Shown piece after piece: positions 32,782-43,957 of a stretch of 54,173 bases of DNA (its first letter is position 1; each line of letters begins with the position of its first letter). The notes beneath the pieces were generated by a model. It saw only the letters and a list, made by a program, of their open reading frames with translations. It was not told where the DNA came from and made no database searches. This DNA comes from an uncultured Butyricimonas sp. (GTDB taxonomy: Bacteria; Bacteroidota; Bacteroidia; Bacteroidales; Marinifilaceae). Position numbers and translations under genes: made by a program. The DNA lies in contig CALUMT010000038.1 of NCBI GenBank assembly GCA_944321845.1, positions 1-54,173 of the forward strand. Reading direction: 5' to 3'.

Positions 32782-33291
32782 TTAATTATTCCTAATCAAA
32801 CGAATCTGTTTGAATAGCTCGATTTGAGCCTTTACATCTTTCAAGGCAGACAATTCTTTCTCCAACCCAAGTGTATCTTCTTCATAAAAGATCGTATTCG
32901 CACAATCAAGCACATGACACAAAATTGTAGAAGCCTCTTCCTTAGAAAGCTTTTTCTTTTTTACTGATTTAATAATATATTTATTTATTCGCATCACAGC
33001 ATGATATATTCCTGGTTTCGCAAACTCCACGGTTGTACTTGAGAAACCGACATTTTGTTCATAAACTCGTGTATAATTTGCCTGAAATTCACTCCATTTA
33101 GTTGCACAAGGCTCTTTCAGGTAATGAGGAAGTTGAGTTATTGCTCTTTTTGAAGCTACTTGATACACTGTAAATACATACTTTTCCTTCATATCTGCCG
33201 GAAAACTCTCTATCCGTTCTCTAGCACATAATGTAACTGTCAAGAACGAACAACAAAAAGTAAATACTACACCTAATAATAAACCTTTCAT
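32782..33291 (-). CDS. Secreted hypothetical protein in SusC/D operon
   Basis: 169 aa from ATG 33291 (MKGLLLGVVF); an in-frame codon at 33318 lies in the preceding gene. Signal peptide to about residue 22 (TVTLCA). The mature part is helical and charged (FPADMKEKYVFTVYQVASKR, SVKKKKLSKEEASTILCHVL). I recognise no family. It is 11 bases behind the SusD gene and 23 bases ahead of the metallophosphoesterase, so it very likely shares their function in the periplasm or outer membrane. Confidence 0.7.
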   Translation of the reverse strand: MKGLLLGVVFTFCCSFLTVTLCARERIESFPADMKEKYVFTVYQVASKRAITQLPHYLKEPCATKWSEFQANYTRVYEQNVGFSSTTVEFAKPGIYHAVMRINKYIIKSVKKKKLSKEEASTILCHVLDCANTIFYEEDTLGLEKELSALKDVKAQIELFKQIRLIRNN

Positions 33292-33302
33292 AATATCTAA
33301 TT

Positions 33303-34739
33303 TTATCGTTGCTGCCAAATTAATTTTATCGTTAAATCATCCCCTCCCATGGAAGTCTTCGCCTCCTGATAATTATCCATATTCGTCCGCTGAAGAATAG
33401 AAGGATATTTAAAGCGACGAGGTATATCTTGACTTTCAGGTATACCATCCCCTTTCGGGATACGAGGCAATCCGGTGCGGTTATATTCAAACCACTGCTG
33501 GTAATCGCAAAAATATAAAGCGAAATATTTTTGCAACATAATCCTTTCCAGCGTTCCATCATAAGCCACATCAAGATTCATAAAATAATCTTCAGGCATT
33601 TCTCCTCCCCATTGTTCAATAGAAGCTTGTACTCCCTTCTCATAAGCTTCTCGGGCGTCTAAGGCGACAATCCCTTTTTGCGCCAATTCCGCTTTTATTA
33701 ATTCAAGTTCAGCATAAGACATTAACGGTAGTTTCATTGGAGCGATCGCCAATGCTTTATTAGGTCCGGATGCCTTCCCTGCCGGTTGCACAGCAAATCC
33801 TGCCGGCCAGCCAACATACTCTCCTCCCTGCTTAGATACGAACAAAGGAAGACGCGGATCATTCCAAGATTTTAATGTATTCACGACGAATTCAGAAACC
33901 GCCCGATAAGAAGTAAAATCATTTGCCCGGTTCAATGGCGCTTCCAAAGGATAAACCCCGGAGATTTCAAGCAAAGCAGCATCTGTATTGGATTCAAATA
34001 AAGGATATGTTTCCGGATCATTGATTATTTTCTGTATCTCGGTCCTCGCATCGTATTCGGGGACATTCAACATTTTCAACAACACTCGCAAACGTAATGA
34101 ATTCCCGAACTTTTTCCATTTTAAAATACCTTCTTCATCAACTGTTTTATACAATAAATCCCCAGAAGAGTTATATCGTAATGACTGAGAAAGATCGAAC
34201 AAATTATTCGCAGAATCCAACTCATGTAAAATATTTTTATAAACATCAATCTGCTTATCAAATGAAGGATAAAAAATCTGTTCACTCCCCCGACAGGCCT
34301 CTGTCATTGGGATATCACCAAAAGAGGAAGCCAAAATATCAAACATGTATCCTTGAAGTACCTTCGAAACAGCCTGATAATTCACCTCATTCAAAGCTTG
34401 AGCCTCCTTCTCCATTGTTCTAGTATTCGTTAACCATTGGTAATAGGTACTCCAAGTACCATCCCCTGCACTCTCAGACACGTACCACCAGCCGATATCA
34501 TTCGTATTCCGATATGAAATAATACTTCCCATCAATTCAAACGTATAGTTATTAAACCTTTTCCAACTGAAAGAAGAAATATTATATAATATTGGATCAA
34601 GAAACGCACCCGGATTGGCTTTATCCAAACGAGTCGGATCTGTGTTTAATTCACTAAAGGGAGTACATGACTGAAACATTATACCAATAAAACTACATCC
34701 CAATAATATGTTTTTAATTCTTTTTCTCATACTTCGCAT
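33303..34739 (-). CDS. SusD/RagB-like surface lipoprotein (SusD-like_2 type)
   Basis: 478 aa from ATG 34739; ATG 34730 (MRKRIKNILLG) is equally good, and the in-frame ATG at 34763 lies within the SusC gene. Lipobox MFQSC. The start of the mature protein (SELNTDPTRLDKANPGAFLDPIL), ASSFGDIPMTEACRG, PSFDKQIDVYKNIL and SYAELELIKAELAQKG are typical of the SusD-like group paired with RagA-type receptors. It caps the TonB receptor and captures the nutrient at the surface. Ends 12 bases before the next gene. Confidence 0.9.
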   Translation of the reverse strand: MRSMRKRIKNILLGCSFIGIMFQSCTPFSELNTDPTRLDKANPGAFLDPILYNISSFSWKRFNNYTFELMGSIISYRNTNDIGWWYVSESAGDGTWSTYYQWLTNTRTMEKEAQALNEVNYQAVSKVLQGYMFDILASSFGDIPMTEACRGSEQIFYPSFDKQIDVYKNILHELDSANNLFDLSQSLRYNSSGDLLYKTVDEEGILKWKKFGNSLRLRVLLKMLNVPEYDARTEIQKIINDPETYPLFESNTDAALLEISGVYPLEAPLNRANDFTSYRAVSEFVVNTLKSWNDPRLPLFVSKQGGEYVGWPAGFAVQPAGKASGPNKALAIAPMKLPLMSYAELELIKAELAQKGIVALDAREAYEKGVQASIEQWGGEMPEDYFMNLDVAYDGTLERIMLQKYFALYFCDYQQWFEYNRTGLPRIPKGDGIPESQDIPRRFKYPSILQRTNMDNYQEAKTSMGGDDLTIKLIWQQR

Positions 34740-34749
34740 GACTTTATAA

Positions 34750-37700
34750 TTAAAAATTGACATTCAGATTGATTCCCATTGTCCGAGTTGTCGGCAATGA
34801 ACCGGCCTCTACCCCGGGAACAATATTTCCTCCATTCAAAGCAGCTGTTTCCGGATCAAACACAGGATAATCCGTGAAACAAAATAGATTCCGCCCATAC
34901 AATGCAACTGACACACTTCCGAATGGTGTATTGCGCAATTGACGCTTTGAAAACTTATATTCCAAACGGACCTCTCTAATTTTCAAGAAAGACGCATCAA
35001 ACAAATTTGTTTCAACATTAGCGACTTTATAATATTCGCCATAATATACCTGAGCCGTGACCGGACGAGTATTAGGAGAATACGTTCCATCAGCATTTTC
35101 AACCATTCCAGGAGCAATAACATACATTCCTCCAAAAGGATTAAGCCCTGCCTCGACCAAACGAGGATCATCCCCTGCAATATACAATGGAGTTCCTGGT
35201 AATCGGCCATTCAACGTGGCCTTATTTTTCCCCTGAATCCCTAATTTCGCATTCGTGGTAGAATAAATCTTACCTCCATATTGCCCATCCAACAATATAC
35301 CCAAAGAAATATTCTTGTACGAAAACTCATTATACCATCCGGCTTTCCATTTAGGGTAGGCACATCCCACATATTCAATCTCGTCCGTAGAGACAGGGAG
35401 ACCGGACTCATCAATAATCATTTGGCCATCCGGTGTCCGTTTTAACTTATATCCCCAGATATCACCAACAGTTCCACCAACTCTACCAATAATCGAAGCA
35501 CCTCCGATTTTACTGATCAACTGATTTTCATCTGCTTCGTCAGAAAGAGAAATAATCTTATTCTTGTTAATCGCCCAATTTAGTTTTGTATTCCACTTGA
35601 AATCATGCAGCAAAACAGGTAATGTATTTATCTCGATCTCCAATCCATTATTTTGTACTGTTCCGGAATTAATCGTAGCTTTGGAATAACCCGTGGTAGG
35701 ATCGAGAGGAGCATCCAATATCTGATTCCTCGTTCTGTTATGATAATAAGTTATATCCAAACCCAAACGATTACCAAATGTTCGGATATCCAAACCAGCC
35801 TCGTAATTCGTGGAAATCTCCGGTTTAAAATTTGCATTAAACAAGGTGGTCGGAAGCTTCACAGAACCAGCAAAGTTAGTCGTTTCGTAATACTGTGATG
35901 TTTTGTATGGATCTGTATCATTACCTACCTGAGCCCAAGACAACCTCAATTTTAAAAGATTAATCTCTTCCGGCAAACGAACCCACTCATTCATCAATGC
36001 ACTAAGCGAAACAGAGGGATAAAAGAAAGAATTGTTACTCTCCGGCAATGTCGATGACCAGTCATTACGACCAGTTATATCCAAAAACAATTTATTTTTA
36101 TAAGCAAGATTTGCCGTAAAATACAAGCTATTTACCCCCTTATTCAAGATTTTCTGATTCACCTCTATCGCCGACAATGCATTTGCCAATTTATATACCC
36201 CCGGAGTTATCAAGCCATTCGCAACATTAGACAACATATCTAATTTTGAAATCATCATGTTACCACCGACTGCCGCATTAACTGTCAACCCATTCACAAA
36301 ACTATTATGGTATGAAACCAAGAAGTCACTATTCAGTTCATAATTGAAGATATTCTGTTTCTTAAAATATCCTTTGGAATAATTCACATCACTAATGGGA
36401 CGATGTTGTTCCCGCAAATCCACCTCCAACTGCAAGGCAGAACGAAGCATAACATCAACATGATTATTAACTTTCGCATTCAGGGAAACCATAGAAGTAG
36501 TTGCATGCTTCTCTGTAGGATTCAAACACTCATATAACGTTACAAAAGGATTGCCGATATAATTACTAAAAGGTTGCAACTGTTTTACACCTTCTTTTCC
36601 TTTCTCCCACATAGGACGATACCAATCCAGATCAACACTAGGATTCTGGAAAATCAAAAAATAAGAAATAGAATTACTACTATATCCCAATGCCGGAAGA
36701 TTATCGCTTTCCCGCCACGTGTAACTGCTACGGAATGATAAATCCAACAAACGAGATATTTTTTGCTGACCGGAAACTGTCGCCGTCATCCGTTGAAAAC
36801 CAGTATTAGGCAATATCCAATTATTTTTCGTATAGGTCAAGGATGCCCGCAATGAACCTTTATCACTTTTCCCGGCAATGGCAATAGAATTAGTCGTTGT
36901 ATACCCCAATCGGAACAAATCCTTCCGATTATTTTTATAAGCCCGCCAAGGAGTAGGTTCATCTGCTCGCCCAAGTTTTTCTTTGTCAAACTGGTAAAAC
37001 AACTGATTTTCAAAACGCACTCCATAAGCACTACTCGTTCCACTTGTTCCGCTATAAGTTTCTTCTGGATCTGCTCCATAAGAATAATATTGCTGTCCTG
37101 CATAAATAGAACCTTCCGGGCCGATATTACTTGGTTGTCCCTGTCCAAATTCATATTGATAATCAGGCCATCTTAAAACATTCTCAATACTTGTATTCGA
37201 CGAGAAAGAAATTCCTAATTTTCGATCCTCTTCACTTCCATTTTTCGTGGTAATCATAATAACACCATTAGCGGCTCGAGAGCCGTATAAAGCCGTCGCA
37301 CTTGCACCTTTCAACACTTGTATGCTCTCAATATCATCTGGATTTATATCAGAGAATCCATTTCCAAAATCAATCGAAGCTTCTCCTGAAGCAGCTTGGG
37401 CATTCCCGCTATTAATCATCGGAGCACTCATCGGGACTCCATCAACGACAATTAATGCATTATTACCACCTTGATTTAAAGAGACGTCCCCCCGCAGAGC
37501 AATTCTAGTTGATCCTAACGGTCCTCCCGGCGAATTTATACTTAATCCTGCAACTTTTCCAATTAAACCATGAGACCAGTTCGTGGACATCGCCCTCGTG
37601 ATATCATTTCCATCCAGTTTTGCAGTTGAATATCCTAAACTACGTTCATTTCTTTTTATCCCTAAAGCCGTCACAACAACACCATCCAACATAATTTCTT

Positions 37701-38016
37701 TCTCATACAAGTGAACAATCCAATTTGTTATACTCTCTTTGTAGGAAAGTGTCTTAGTTTCATAGCCCATGAAACTAAATACCACCTTATCTTTAGGAGT
37801 CAACGTCCGCTGAGTCCTTAACGTGAAATCACCATTCACATCCGTAACGGTTCCATAAGATTCATTTTTCAATATCACATTGACACCAGGAAGAGGCAAA
37901 CTATCTTGATCAACCACTTTCCCTTTCAAAACACTTTGAGCATAAATAGTTACACTCATCAAATTCAATAAAATCATAAGAAGCAACTTCTTCTTGTCTC
38001 TAAAACACGATTGCAT
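34750..38016 (-). CDS. SusC/RagA-type TonB-dependent receptor
   Basis: 1088 aa. Signal peptide ending near TIYAQ (about residue 27), then CarboxypepD_reg domain ([22 protein letters not shown]), plug (about 110-250; [66 protein letters not shown]) and a 22-strand barrel ending in NVNF. No STN domain, so no sigma/anti-sigma signalling is expected. Start at 38016 (MQSCFRDKK) or at ATG 37977. First gene of the operon with SusD, a small secreted protein and a metallophosphoesterase, which suggests uptake linked to phosphate-ester hydrolysis; the substrate is unknown. Confidence 0.93.
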   Translation of the reverse strand: MQSCFRDKKKLLLMILLNLMSVTIYAQSVLKGKVVDQDSLPLPGVNVILKNESYGTVTDVNGDFTLRTQRTLTPKDKVVFSFMGYETKTLSYKESITNWIVHLYEKEIMLDGVVVTALGIKRNERSLGYSTAKLDGNDITRAMSTNWSHGLIGKVAGLSINSPGGPLGSTRIALRGDVSLNQGGNNALIVVDGVPMSAPMINSGNAQAASGEASIDFGNGFSDINPDDIESIQVLKGASATALYGSRAANGVIMITTKNGSEEDRKLGISFSSNTSIENVLRWPDYQYEFGQGQPSNIGPEGSIYAGQQYYSYGADPEETYSGTSGTSSAYGVRFENQLFYQFDKEKLGRADEPTPWRAYKNNRKDLFRLGYTTTNSIAIAGKSDKGSLRASLTYTKNNWILPNTGFQRMTATVSGQQKISRLLDLSFRSSYTWRESDNLPALGYSSNSISYFLIFQNPSVDLDWYRPMWEKGKEGVKQLQPFSNYIGNPFVTLYECLNPTEKHATTSMVSLNAKVNNHVDVMLRSALQLEVDLREQHRPISDVNYSKGYFKKQNIFNYELNSDFLVSYHNSFVNGLTVNAAVGGNMMISKLDMLSNVANGLITPGVYKLANALSAIEVNQKILNKGVNSLYFTANLAYKNKLFLDITGRNDWSSTLPESNNSFFYPSVSLSALMNEWVRLPEEINLLKLRLSWAQVGNDTDPYKTSQYYETTNFAGSVKLPTTLFNANFKPEISTNYEAGLDIRTFGNRLGLDITYYHNRTRNQILDAPLDPTTGYSKATINSGTVQNNGLEIEINTLPVLLHDFKWNTKLNWAINKNKIISLSDEADENQLISKIGGASIIGRVGGTVGDIWGYKLKRTPDGQMIIDESGLPVSTDEIEYVGCAYPKWKAGWYNEFSYKNISLGILLDGQYGGKIYSTTNAKLGIQGKNKATLNGRLPGTPLYIAGDDPRLVEAGLNPFGGMYVIAPGMVENADGTYSPNTRPVTAQVYYGEYYKVANVETNLFDASFLKIREVRLEYKFSKRQLRNTPFGSVSVALYGRNLFCFTDYPVFDPETAALNGGNIVPGVEAGSLPTTRTMGINLNVNF

Positions 38017-38045
38017 AGTAAAAATAGTTTTAATTTTTGACAGGG

Positions 38046-38053
38046 CGAAAGTA
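38046..38053 (-). promoter_or_regulatory. Possible -7 element of the SusC/D operon
   Basis: TACTTTCG on the minus strand, 30 bases ahead of ATG 38016; one mismatch to TAnnTTTG. The -33 position has no TTTG. The sequence TATTACA occurs twice upstream on the plus strand (38073-38079 and 38096-38102). Confidence 0.4.
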
Positions 38054-38162
38054 GAGGGGAAATGTTAACAAGGTATTACAAGAAAACGACATTAATATTA
38101 CACTACGGTCTACCTAAAAAATATTTTCTCTTTCCACTATCTATTATATAAGTTTTTGATAC

Positions 38163-38170
38163 TACTTTTG
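38163..38170 (+). promoter_or_regulatory. -7 element of the second ArnT-like gene
   Basis: TACTTTTG. Transcription would begin near 38177, so the open frame beginning at 38175 cannot be the translated start and ATG 38259 is used. The -33 box is not recognisable. Confidence 0.5.
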
Positions 38171-38258
38171 GGCAATGAAACTTACCATACTCTTGACATG
38201 GGAAGTTCTAAGGAATATTTATCATCAACTACATGAGAAATTTACAATAATAAAGGAA

Positions 38259-39803
38259 ATGAAAATCAAACATTATATTTTACTGCTGATACTCGTGTTA
38301 CCCGTATTGATACTACGGGATTTCACGCCGAACAATGAATTGAAATACCTGAGTATTGCCGATGAAGCCTTGCGGGACGGACACTTTTTCACCTTCTACA
38401 ATCACGGGGAAGTGTATGCCGACAAACCGCCTCTTTATTTTTGGCTGCTGATGGGTAGTCGCCTTTTGTTCGGGGGATGGTACATGGGGATACTCGCCCT
38501 GTTTTCCATATTGCCGGCACTGGGATGCATCTGGATCATGAACCGCTGGATTCAGCCTATGGTAGATGGGAAGGGCCAATGGAATGCTTCGCTCATGCTT
38601 TTCACCTCGGCCATGTTCATTGGCTCGGGGATCGTGCTGCGCATGGACATGCTGATGTGCCTGTTTATCCTGTTGGCTCTACACACATTCTACCGGATGT
38701 ATTCAGGAGAAGGTAAATACCGGGACAAGATACTGCTCCCCGTGTATATCTTTCTTGCCATATTCGCGAAAGGTCCGGTCGGTTTCATCGCTCCCGTATT
38801 CTCGATCATTGTCTTTCTGCTCGTGAAGAAAGAATGGAGGCAACTCGGCCGTTATTTAGGCTGGCGTACCTGGGTTATTTTACTGGGACTTTGCGTGATC
38901 TGGTTCGGTGGCGTATACGCGGAAGGAGGCAACGAATACCTGAACAATCTGCTTTTCCACCAAACCCTGGACCGGGCCAGTGATTCGTTCCACCACAAGG
39001 AGCCATTCTGGTATTACGGGATTGCCTACTGGTACTCCCTGGCCCCGTGGTCCATTCTCTATATCACGGTAATCGTGATTGGCCTTCGGAAGAAATTACT
39101 GAACACGGATTTGGAAAAATTCTTCCTGACAGTCATCGCCACGCTATTCATCCTGATGTCGCTGTTCAGCGCAAAACTGGATATATACCTGCTACCCATA
39201 TTCCCATTCTTCACCTATCTGACGGCTCTTCTTTTGCCCAAGATGAAGTTCAAATGGATCGCCTTCACGGTATACATCCCCGTTATTATTTTCATAGCAG
39301 CTCCTTTCGTGCTTCTCGGGATGAGTAATATTCCGGGGATTCCGTCCTCAGCCTTTATTCACGCGGGAACATGGGCTTTGGCTCTTTTTGCCGTTGCCGG
39401 ATGCTACTTCCTGTACCGCAAGCAGCCATTCCCGGCTATCAACTTCACGGCCCTGGGGGTTCTGACCACCCTTTTCATCGGCAGTTTTGCCTTACCCCGT
39501 ATCAACCCGACTATCGGTTGGGCAGCCTTGGCCGAACGGGCCCAGGAAATTCAACAGACTGAAAAACTGGACAATTATTATTTCTTCCGATTCCGCAGTG
39601 GGGAAAACATGGATGCCTACCTGGAACAACCGCTCACGAAACTGACGGAAGAGGAAGAATTGCCATCTACACTGGAAAAAGGAGACGGGCTTATTTTTAT
39701 CCGGGAAAAAGATGTCAAACGCAATCCAGGTATTGCAAGCTGGCTACCAACCGTACGTAACGAAAAAATCGGGAACTTCTATATCGTCATTCCAGGCAAA
39801 TAA
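38259..39803 (+). CDS. ArnT-like (GT83/PMT-type) membrane glycosyltransferase, second copy
   Basis: 514 aa from ATG 38259, preceded by AAAGGA. About 12 membrane helices. First periplasmic loop with NNELKYLSIADEAL and GHFFTFYNHGEVYADKPPLYFWL, then GSGIVLRMDMLMCLFILLAL and FAKGPVGFIAPVFSI, matching ArnT-like transferases. Shorter C-terminal soluble domain than the copy at 29532. It is tail to tail with the LAB_N and GT2 genes, whose products would supply and move the lipid-linked donor. GC content is higher than in the SusC operon beside it. Confidence 0.86.
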   Translation: MKIKHYILLLILVLPVLILRDFTPNNELKYLSIADEALRDGHFFTFYNHGEVYADKPPLYFWLLMGSRLLFGGWYMGILALFSILPALGCIWIMNRWIQPMVDGKGQWNASLMLFTSAMFIGSGIVLRMDMLMCLFILLALHTFYRMYSGEGKYRDKILLPVYIFLAIFAKGPVGFIAPVFSIIVFLLVKKEWRQLGRYLGWRTWVILLGLCVIWFGGVYAEGGNEYLNNLLFHQTLDRASDSFHHKEPFWYYGIAYWYSLAPWSILYITVIVIGLRKKLLNTDLEKFFLTVIATLFILMSLFSAKLDIYLLPIFPFFTYLTALLLPKMKFKWIAFTVYIPVIIFIAAPFVLLGMSNIPGIPSSAFIHAGTWALALFAVAGCYFLYRKQPFPAINFTALGVLTTLFIGSFALPRINPTIGWAALAERAQEIQQTEKLDNYYFFRFRSGENMDAYLEQPLTKLTEEEELPSTLEKGDGLIFIREKDVKRNPGIASWLPTVRNEKIGNFYIVIPGK

Positions 39804-39819
39804 GTGACTTCCCGTCAGG

Positions 39820-40437
39820 TCAATTCCCGGAACGATGACAAAGATAAATATTACGACTATAAGCCAGGATACCGGTAGATTGTCCCAAAATCAACACGGG
39901 ATCATAGCGGTATATGGCATAGGAAACGATAATCAAGGAACCTGTCAGGCTAATAATCCAGAAACCGACAGGTAACAAGGATTCATCCTTTCGCTTAGAA
40001 TACAACCACTGATAAACAAAGCGGAGCGTGAATATAATCTGCCCGAGCGAACCGTACACCAACAACCACAAAGGAATCTTGTCATTACGGAAAAATTGCT
40101 CCACGAACGCGGGAATATCTTTCAACATATAAACCACGGCAGCCACCGGGGTCAACAGAAGAACAGCACGCACAATTCCGGGAAAACATTTCCAGTGCTG
40201 CTTCTTATTCAGATTCCAGATATAAATATAATAAGCGATCAACTGCCCGAAAATAATGGCGAAATCATCCCGCATCCAACCATACAGAAAAAGCAGGTAA
40301 GAACCCACCAGACTCAACTGCCAGAAAATAGTCGGCGAAATCACCTTCTTCGCCCGTTCAGACAATATCCATTGCAATAAAATCCGGGCAGAGAAAAACA
40401 ATTGGGCAAGAAATCCTACGACATAAATCATGGGCAC
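39820..40437 (-). CDS. Membrane protein with two LAB_N (lipid-A-disaccharide synthase N-terminal-like) domains
   Basis: 205 aa, six or so membrane helices. Two similar halves: GFLAQLFFSARILLQWILSE with SPTIFWQLSLVGSYLLFLYG, and YGSLGQIIFTLRFVYQWLYSKR with LPVGFWIISLTGSLIIVSYA. That is a tandem of the small LAB_N/SemiSWEET-like unit found in ArnC/ArnT neighbourhoods. The gene lies 5 bases behind the GT2 gene and is cotranscribed with it. Its likely job is in moving or handling a lipid-linked sugar; this follows from neighbours. Confidence 0.85.
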   Translation of the reverse strand: MPMIYVVGFLAQLFFSARILLQWILSERAKKVISPTIFWQLSLVGSYLLFLYGWMRDDFAIIFGQLIAYYIYIWNLNKKQHWKCFPGIVRAVLLLTPVAAVVYMLKDIPAFVEQFFRNDKIPLWLLVYGSLGQIIFTLRFVYQWLYSKRKDESLLPVGFWIISLTGSLIIVSYAIYRYDPVLILGQSTGILAYSRNIYLCHRSGN

Positions 40438-40442
40438 AAGGT

Positions 40443-41171
40443 TTACAGATTATTCTCGGCAATCTCGTAATTAATATAGCGTTTTTTCATCCAACGATAG
40501 GCGAAACAATCCTTGAACGGCCCCACGAGACGATTGGCCAGGTTATATTTCGACTTTCCAGCCACCCGGGGGAAATGACGCACGGGAATCTGTTTCACCC
40601 GCCCATGCTGCAACTGAATCAAGGCCGGCAGGAAACGATGCATCCCGGTAAAGAACGGGATACGTTTGGCGTAATCCGTACGTAAAACCTTCAAGGGACA
40701 ACCCGTATCCTCCACTCCATCATGCGTCATCATACGGCGGAAACCGTTAGCTATACGGGAGGACATATTTTTCACGAAACTGTCCTTGCGTCCGGCACGG
40801 ATACCCATTACCATCTCGTACTCATTAATATATTCCAATAATTTATTGAAATCCTGCGGGGTTGTCTGCAAATCGGCATCAATATACCCCACCCATTTCG
40901 AACAGGCCGTATCAATACCGGCTTTCATGGCTGCACTCAGACCACCATTCTTGGCCAGGTCTATAAAAAAGAATGCCGCATTTCGAGCACACACCTCCCG
41001 AATCAGGCGTCCGCTATCATCCTTAGAACCATCATTCACGAACAACACACAGGAGGATATTTTCGCCGTTTGTAAAAACTCTCCTAATTCCTTTTCCAAT
41101 CTGAGGATATTTCCTTCTTCGTTATAAACTGGTACAATGACGGTTAATTGATAATCTCCGGTCTTATTCAT
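40443..41171 (-). CDS. ArnC/DPM1-like family 2 glycosyltransferase
   Basis: 242 aa. GT2 fold: TVIVPVYNEEGNI at the N terminus, VLFVNDGSKDDSG, AKNGGLSAAMKAGIDTA and the metal-binding YIDADLQTTPQDF, then EDTGCPLKVLRTDYA and VRHFPRVAGKSKYNL. No C-terminal membrane helices, like dolichyl-phosphate mannose synthase and unlike ArnC proper. It should transfer a sugar to undecaprenyl phosphate on the cytoplasmic face, making the donor for an ArnT-like enzyme. Cotranscribed with the LAB_N gene. Confidence 0.87.
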   Translation of the reverse strand: MNKTGDYQLTVIVPVYNEEGNILRLEKELGEFLQTAKISSCVLFVNDGSKDDSGRLIREVCARNAAFFFIDLAKNGGLSAAMKAGIDTACSKWVGYIDADLQTTPQDFNKLLEYINEYEMVMGIRAGRKDSFVKNMSSRIANGFRRMMTHDGVEDTGCPLKVLRTDYAKRIPFFTGMHRFLPALIQLQHGRVKQIPVRHFPRVAGKSKYNLANRLVGPFKDCFAYRWMKKRYINYEIAENNL

Positions 41172-41225
41172 GGGGCTCTAAAATTTATATCTTCAATTTA
41201 AAATCGACATCAAATAAAAATCATT

Positions 41226-41233
41226 AGTTTTGT
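41226..41233 (+). promoter_or_regulatory. -7 element of the pyrH transcript
   Basis: TAGTTTTG at 41226-41233 with no clear -33 box. The leader (about 70 bases) holds a 7-bp stem, TGAAGAA (41249-41255) with TTCTTCA (41265-41271). Confidence 0.5.
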
Positions 41234-41310
41234 TGTTCCATTTCCAATGAAGAAAAATCAGTATTCTTCAATAATGGAGTTTATGTTGGAAAAATAAAAC
41301 AGACAAAGAT

Positions 41311-42015
41311 ATGCAATATCACCGAATTTTGTTAAAGCTTAGCGGAGAATCTTTAATGGGTGCCCAAAAATACGGCATTGACACCACGTGTTTAGAAAGT
41401 TACGCCAAACAAATCCACGAAATCGCCAAAATGGGCGTGCAAATCGGGATTGTCATCGGCGGCGGTAATATTTTCCGCGGATTGAGCGGGACCAACAAGG
41501 GATTCGATCGGGTAAAAGGCGACAACATGGGAATGTTGGCCACCGTCATCAATAGCCTGGCCCTAAGCTCGGCATTGGATAATGAAGGATGTAGAAACAA
41601 GGTATTGACCGCCATCCGAATGGAACCCATCGGGGAATTCTATTCCAAAGCCAAAGCCATGGAATACCTGAACGCAGGTTACGTGACCATCTTTAGCGGA
41701 GGCACCGGCAACCCGTACTTCACTACCGACACGGCCAGTAGCCTACGGGCCATCGAAATCGAGGCAGACGCCATGTTCAAGGGAACCCGCGTGGACGGAA
41801 TCTACACGGCAGACCCGGAGAAAGATCCTAACGCCGTAAAATTCGACAAGATAACGTACGATGAAATATACAACCGCGGACTGAAAGTGATGGATTTAAC
41901 CGCCACGACCATGTGCAAGGAAAACCATCTGCCCATTATCGTGTTCAACATGGATAAACCCGGGAACCTGAAAAAAGTGATCGACGGAGAAAACATCGGA
42001 ACGACCGTGTATTAA
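41311..42015 (+). CDS. pyrH: Uridylate kinase
   Basis: 234 aa, full length. Converts UMP to UDP; bacterial hexameric type, amino-acid-kinase fold. RILLKLSGESLMG, IGIVIGGGNIFRG, FSGGTGNPYFTTDTASSLRAIEIEADAMFKGTRVDG and YTADPEKDP are diagnostic. Good start at ATG 41311. dxs follows after 54 bases on the same strand. Confidence 0.96.
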   Translation: MQYHRILLKLSGESLMGAQKYGIDTTCLESYAKQIHEIAKMGVQIGIVIGGGNIFRGLSGTNKGFDRVKGDNMGMLATVINSLALSSALDNEGCRNKVLTAIRMEPIGEFYSKAKAMEYLNAGYVTIFSGGTGNPYFTTDTASSLRAIEIEADAMFKGTRVDGIYTADPEKDPNAVKFDKITYDEIYNRGLKVMDLTATTMCKENHLPIIVFNMDKPGNLKKVIDGENIGTTVY

Positions 42016-42069
42016 CAGGACCACATTCATCCCGGCAAAACAAGCGGAAAGAATGTGCCAACAAGCATC

Positions 42070-43956
42070 ATGGAGGAAAAGAAACAACGCATATTAGATA
42101 CGATAAATTCCCCGGCAGACCTGAAAAAAGTCCCGGAGGATGACTTGATACAAGTGTGTCAGGAGTTACGGGAAATGCTCATCAACGAGTGCTCCGTGCA
42201 CCCCGGTCACTTCGGGGCCGGTTTGGGTGTTGTGGAATTGACCGTAGCCCTGCATTACGTGTTCGACACCCCATACGACAACATTATTTGGGACGTGGGG
42301 CATCAGGCATACGCCCACAAAATATTGACCGGAAGACGGGATGTTTTCCACACGAACCGTCAGTATAAAGGCATCAGCGGTTTCCCCAAAAGAAGTGAAA
42401 GCGAATACGATGCCTTCGGCACAGGTCACTCTTCCACCTCCATTTCTGCCGCCCTGGGAATGGCCGTTGCCGCCCGGTTAAACGGGGAAAAGGAGCGATT
42501 ATCTGTTGCCGTCATCGGAGACGGAGCCATGACTGGCGGAATGGCCTTCGAAGGGCTGAACAATGCCGGGATCGGTAATGCCAACCTGCTGGTCATCCTG
42601 AATGACAACAACATGGCCATCGATCCCAACGTGGGGGGAATGAAAGAATATCTGTTGGACATCACCACCTCCAAGACTTACAACAAACTCAAAGAAGACG
42701 TGTGGCATATCCTCGGGCGCATCAACAAAATCAGCCCGGGAGCACGCAACATGATCCAAAAAATAGACAACAGCGTGAAATCGCTGTTGCTGAAACAAAG
42801 CAATCTATTCGAGGCTCTCGGTTTCCGCTACTTCGGACCGGTTGACGGCCACGATGTGAATCACCTGGTTAAAGTACTTCGGGACCTGAAAAACATTCAA
42901 GGCCCCAAACTTCTGCACTGCATCACGGTCAAGGGCAAGGGATTCAAACAGGCCGAGATCAATCAGACCACCTGGCATGCCCCGGGAAGATTCAACAAAG
43001 AAACAGGGGAACGTATCAAAGACGACGACCCGAACAAGCCACCGAAATTCCAGGATGTCTTCGGGAACACGATACTGGAACTGGCGCACGCCAATCCCAA
43101 GATACTAGGGATCACACCCGCCATGCCAACCGGCTGTTCCCTGAACATCATGATGAAAGAAATGCCCGACCGCTGCTTTGACGTGGGAATCGCGGAACAG
43201 CATGCCGTGACCTTCTCCGCAGGCCTGGCAGCACAAGGTTATATCCCTTTCTGCAACATCTATTCATCATTCATGCAACGGGCATACGACCAGGTCATTC
43301 ATGACGTGGCCCTGCAAAACCTGCATGTCGTATTCTGCCTCGACCGGGGCGGATTGGTCGGTTCTGATGGAGCCACTCATCACGGGGCTTTCGACCTGGC
43401 CTATTTCCGGTGTATCCCCAACATAACCATTGCTTCTCCATTGAACGAGGAGGAACTGCGTGATATGATGTACACCGCCCAACTGCCCGACAAGGGCCCC
43501 TTCTCCATCCGCTACCCCCGAGGAAACGGTTCCATGCTCAACTGGCGTACGCCTTTCAAGGAATTGACCGTCGGGAAAGGCCGTTGCATGCAGGAAGGCG
43601 AGGACATTGCCATCCTGTCCATAGGAGCCATCGGCATGGAAGCCGCAAAAGCAATCGAGAAAGGTACACCACGTTCCGTGGCCTGGTATGACATGCGATT
43701 CTTAAAACCCCTGGACAAAGAACTACTACATGAGATATTCCGGAAATTCAAGAAAATCATCACACTGGAAGACGGGACCATTGTCGGAGGCTTAGGCAGT
43801 GCCGTACTGGAATTCATGGCAGACCACGGCTACAATGCCAAAGTGGTACGTCTGGGAGTGCCTGATCATTTCGTGGAACACGGCAGCCAGCAACAACTGT
43901 ACAAGGACTGCGGGTATGATGCGGAATCCATATATCAACAAATCTGTACGATATAA
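42070..43956 (+). CDS. dxs: 1-deoxy-D-xylulose-5-phosphate synthase
   Basis: 628 aa from ATG 42070; the open frame reaches back to a GTG at 42055. First enzyme of the non-mevalonate isoprenoid pathway, TPP-dependent. [37 protein letters not shown], the TPP/Mg motif GDGAMTGG (150-157) with NDNNM (178-182), [18 protein letters not shown] and YPRGNG match the family. High GC in a sample line (34 of 60). The Crp-type gene follows after one base, so the two are cotranscribed. Confidence 0.96.
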   Translation: MEEKKQRILDTINSPADLKKVPEDDLIQVCQELREMLINECSVHPGHFGAGLGVVELTVALHYVFDTPYDNIIWDVGHQAYAHKILTGRRDVFHTNRQYKGISGFPKRSESEYDAFGTGHSSTSISAALGMAVAARLNGEKERLSVAVIGDGAMTGGMAFEGLNNAGIGNANLLVILNDNNMAIDPNVGGMKEYLLDITTSKTYNKLKEDVWHILGRINKISPGARNMIQKIDNSVKSLLLKQSNLFEALGFRYFGPVDGHDVNHLVKVLRDLKNIQGPKLLHCITVKGKGFKQAEINQTTWHAPGRFNKETGERIKDDDPNKPPKFQDVFGNTILELAHANPKILGITPAMPTGCSLNIMMKEMPDRCFDVGIAEQHAVTFSAGLAAQGYIPFCNIYSSFMQRAYDQVIHDVALQNLHVVFCLDRGGLVGSDGATHHGAFDLAYFRCIPNITIASPLNEEELRDMMYTAQLPDKGPFSIRYPRGNGSMLNWRTPFKELTVGKGRCMQEGEDIAILSIGAIGMEAAKAIEKGTPRSVAWYDMRFLKPLDKELLHEIFRKFKKIITLEDGTIVGGLGSAVLEFMADHGYNAKVVRLGVPDHFVEHGSQQQLYKDCGYDAESIYQQICTI

Positions 43957-43957
43957 C

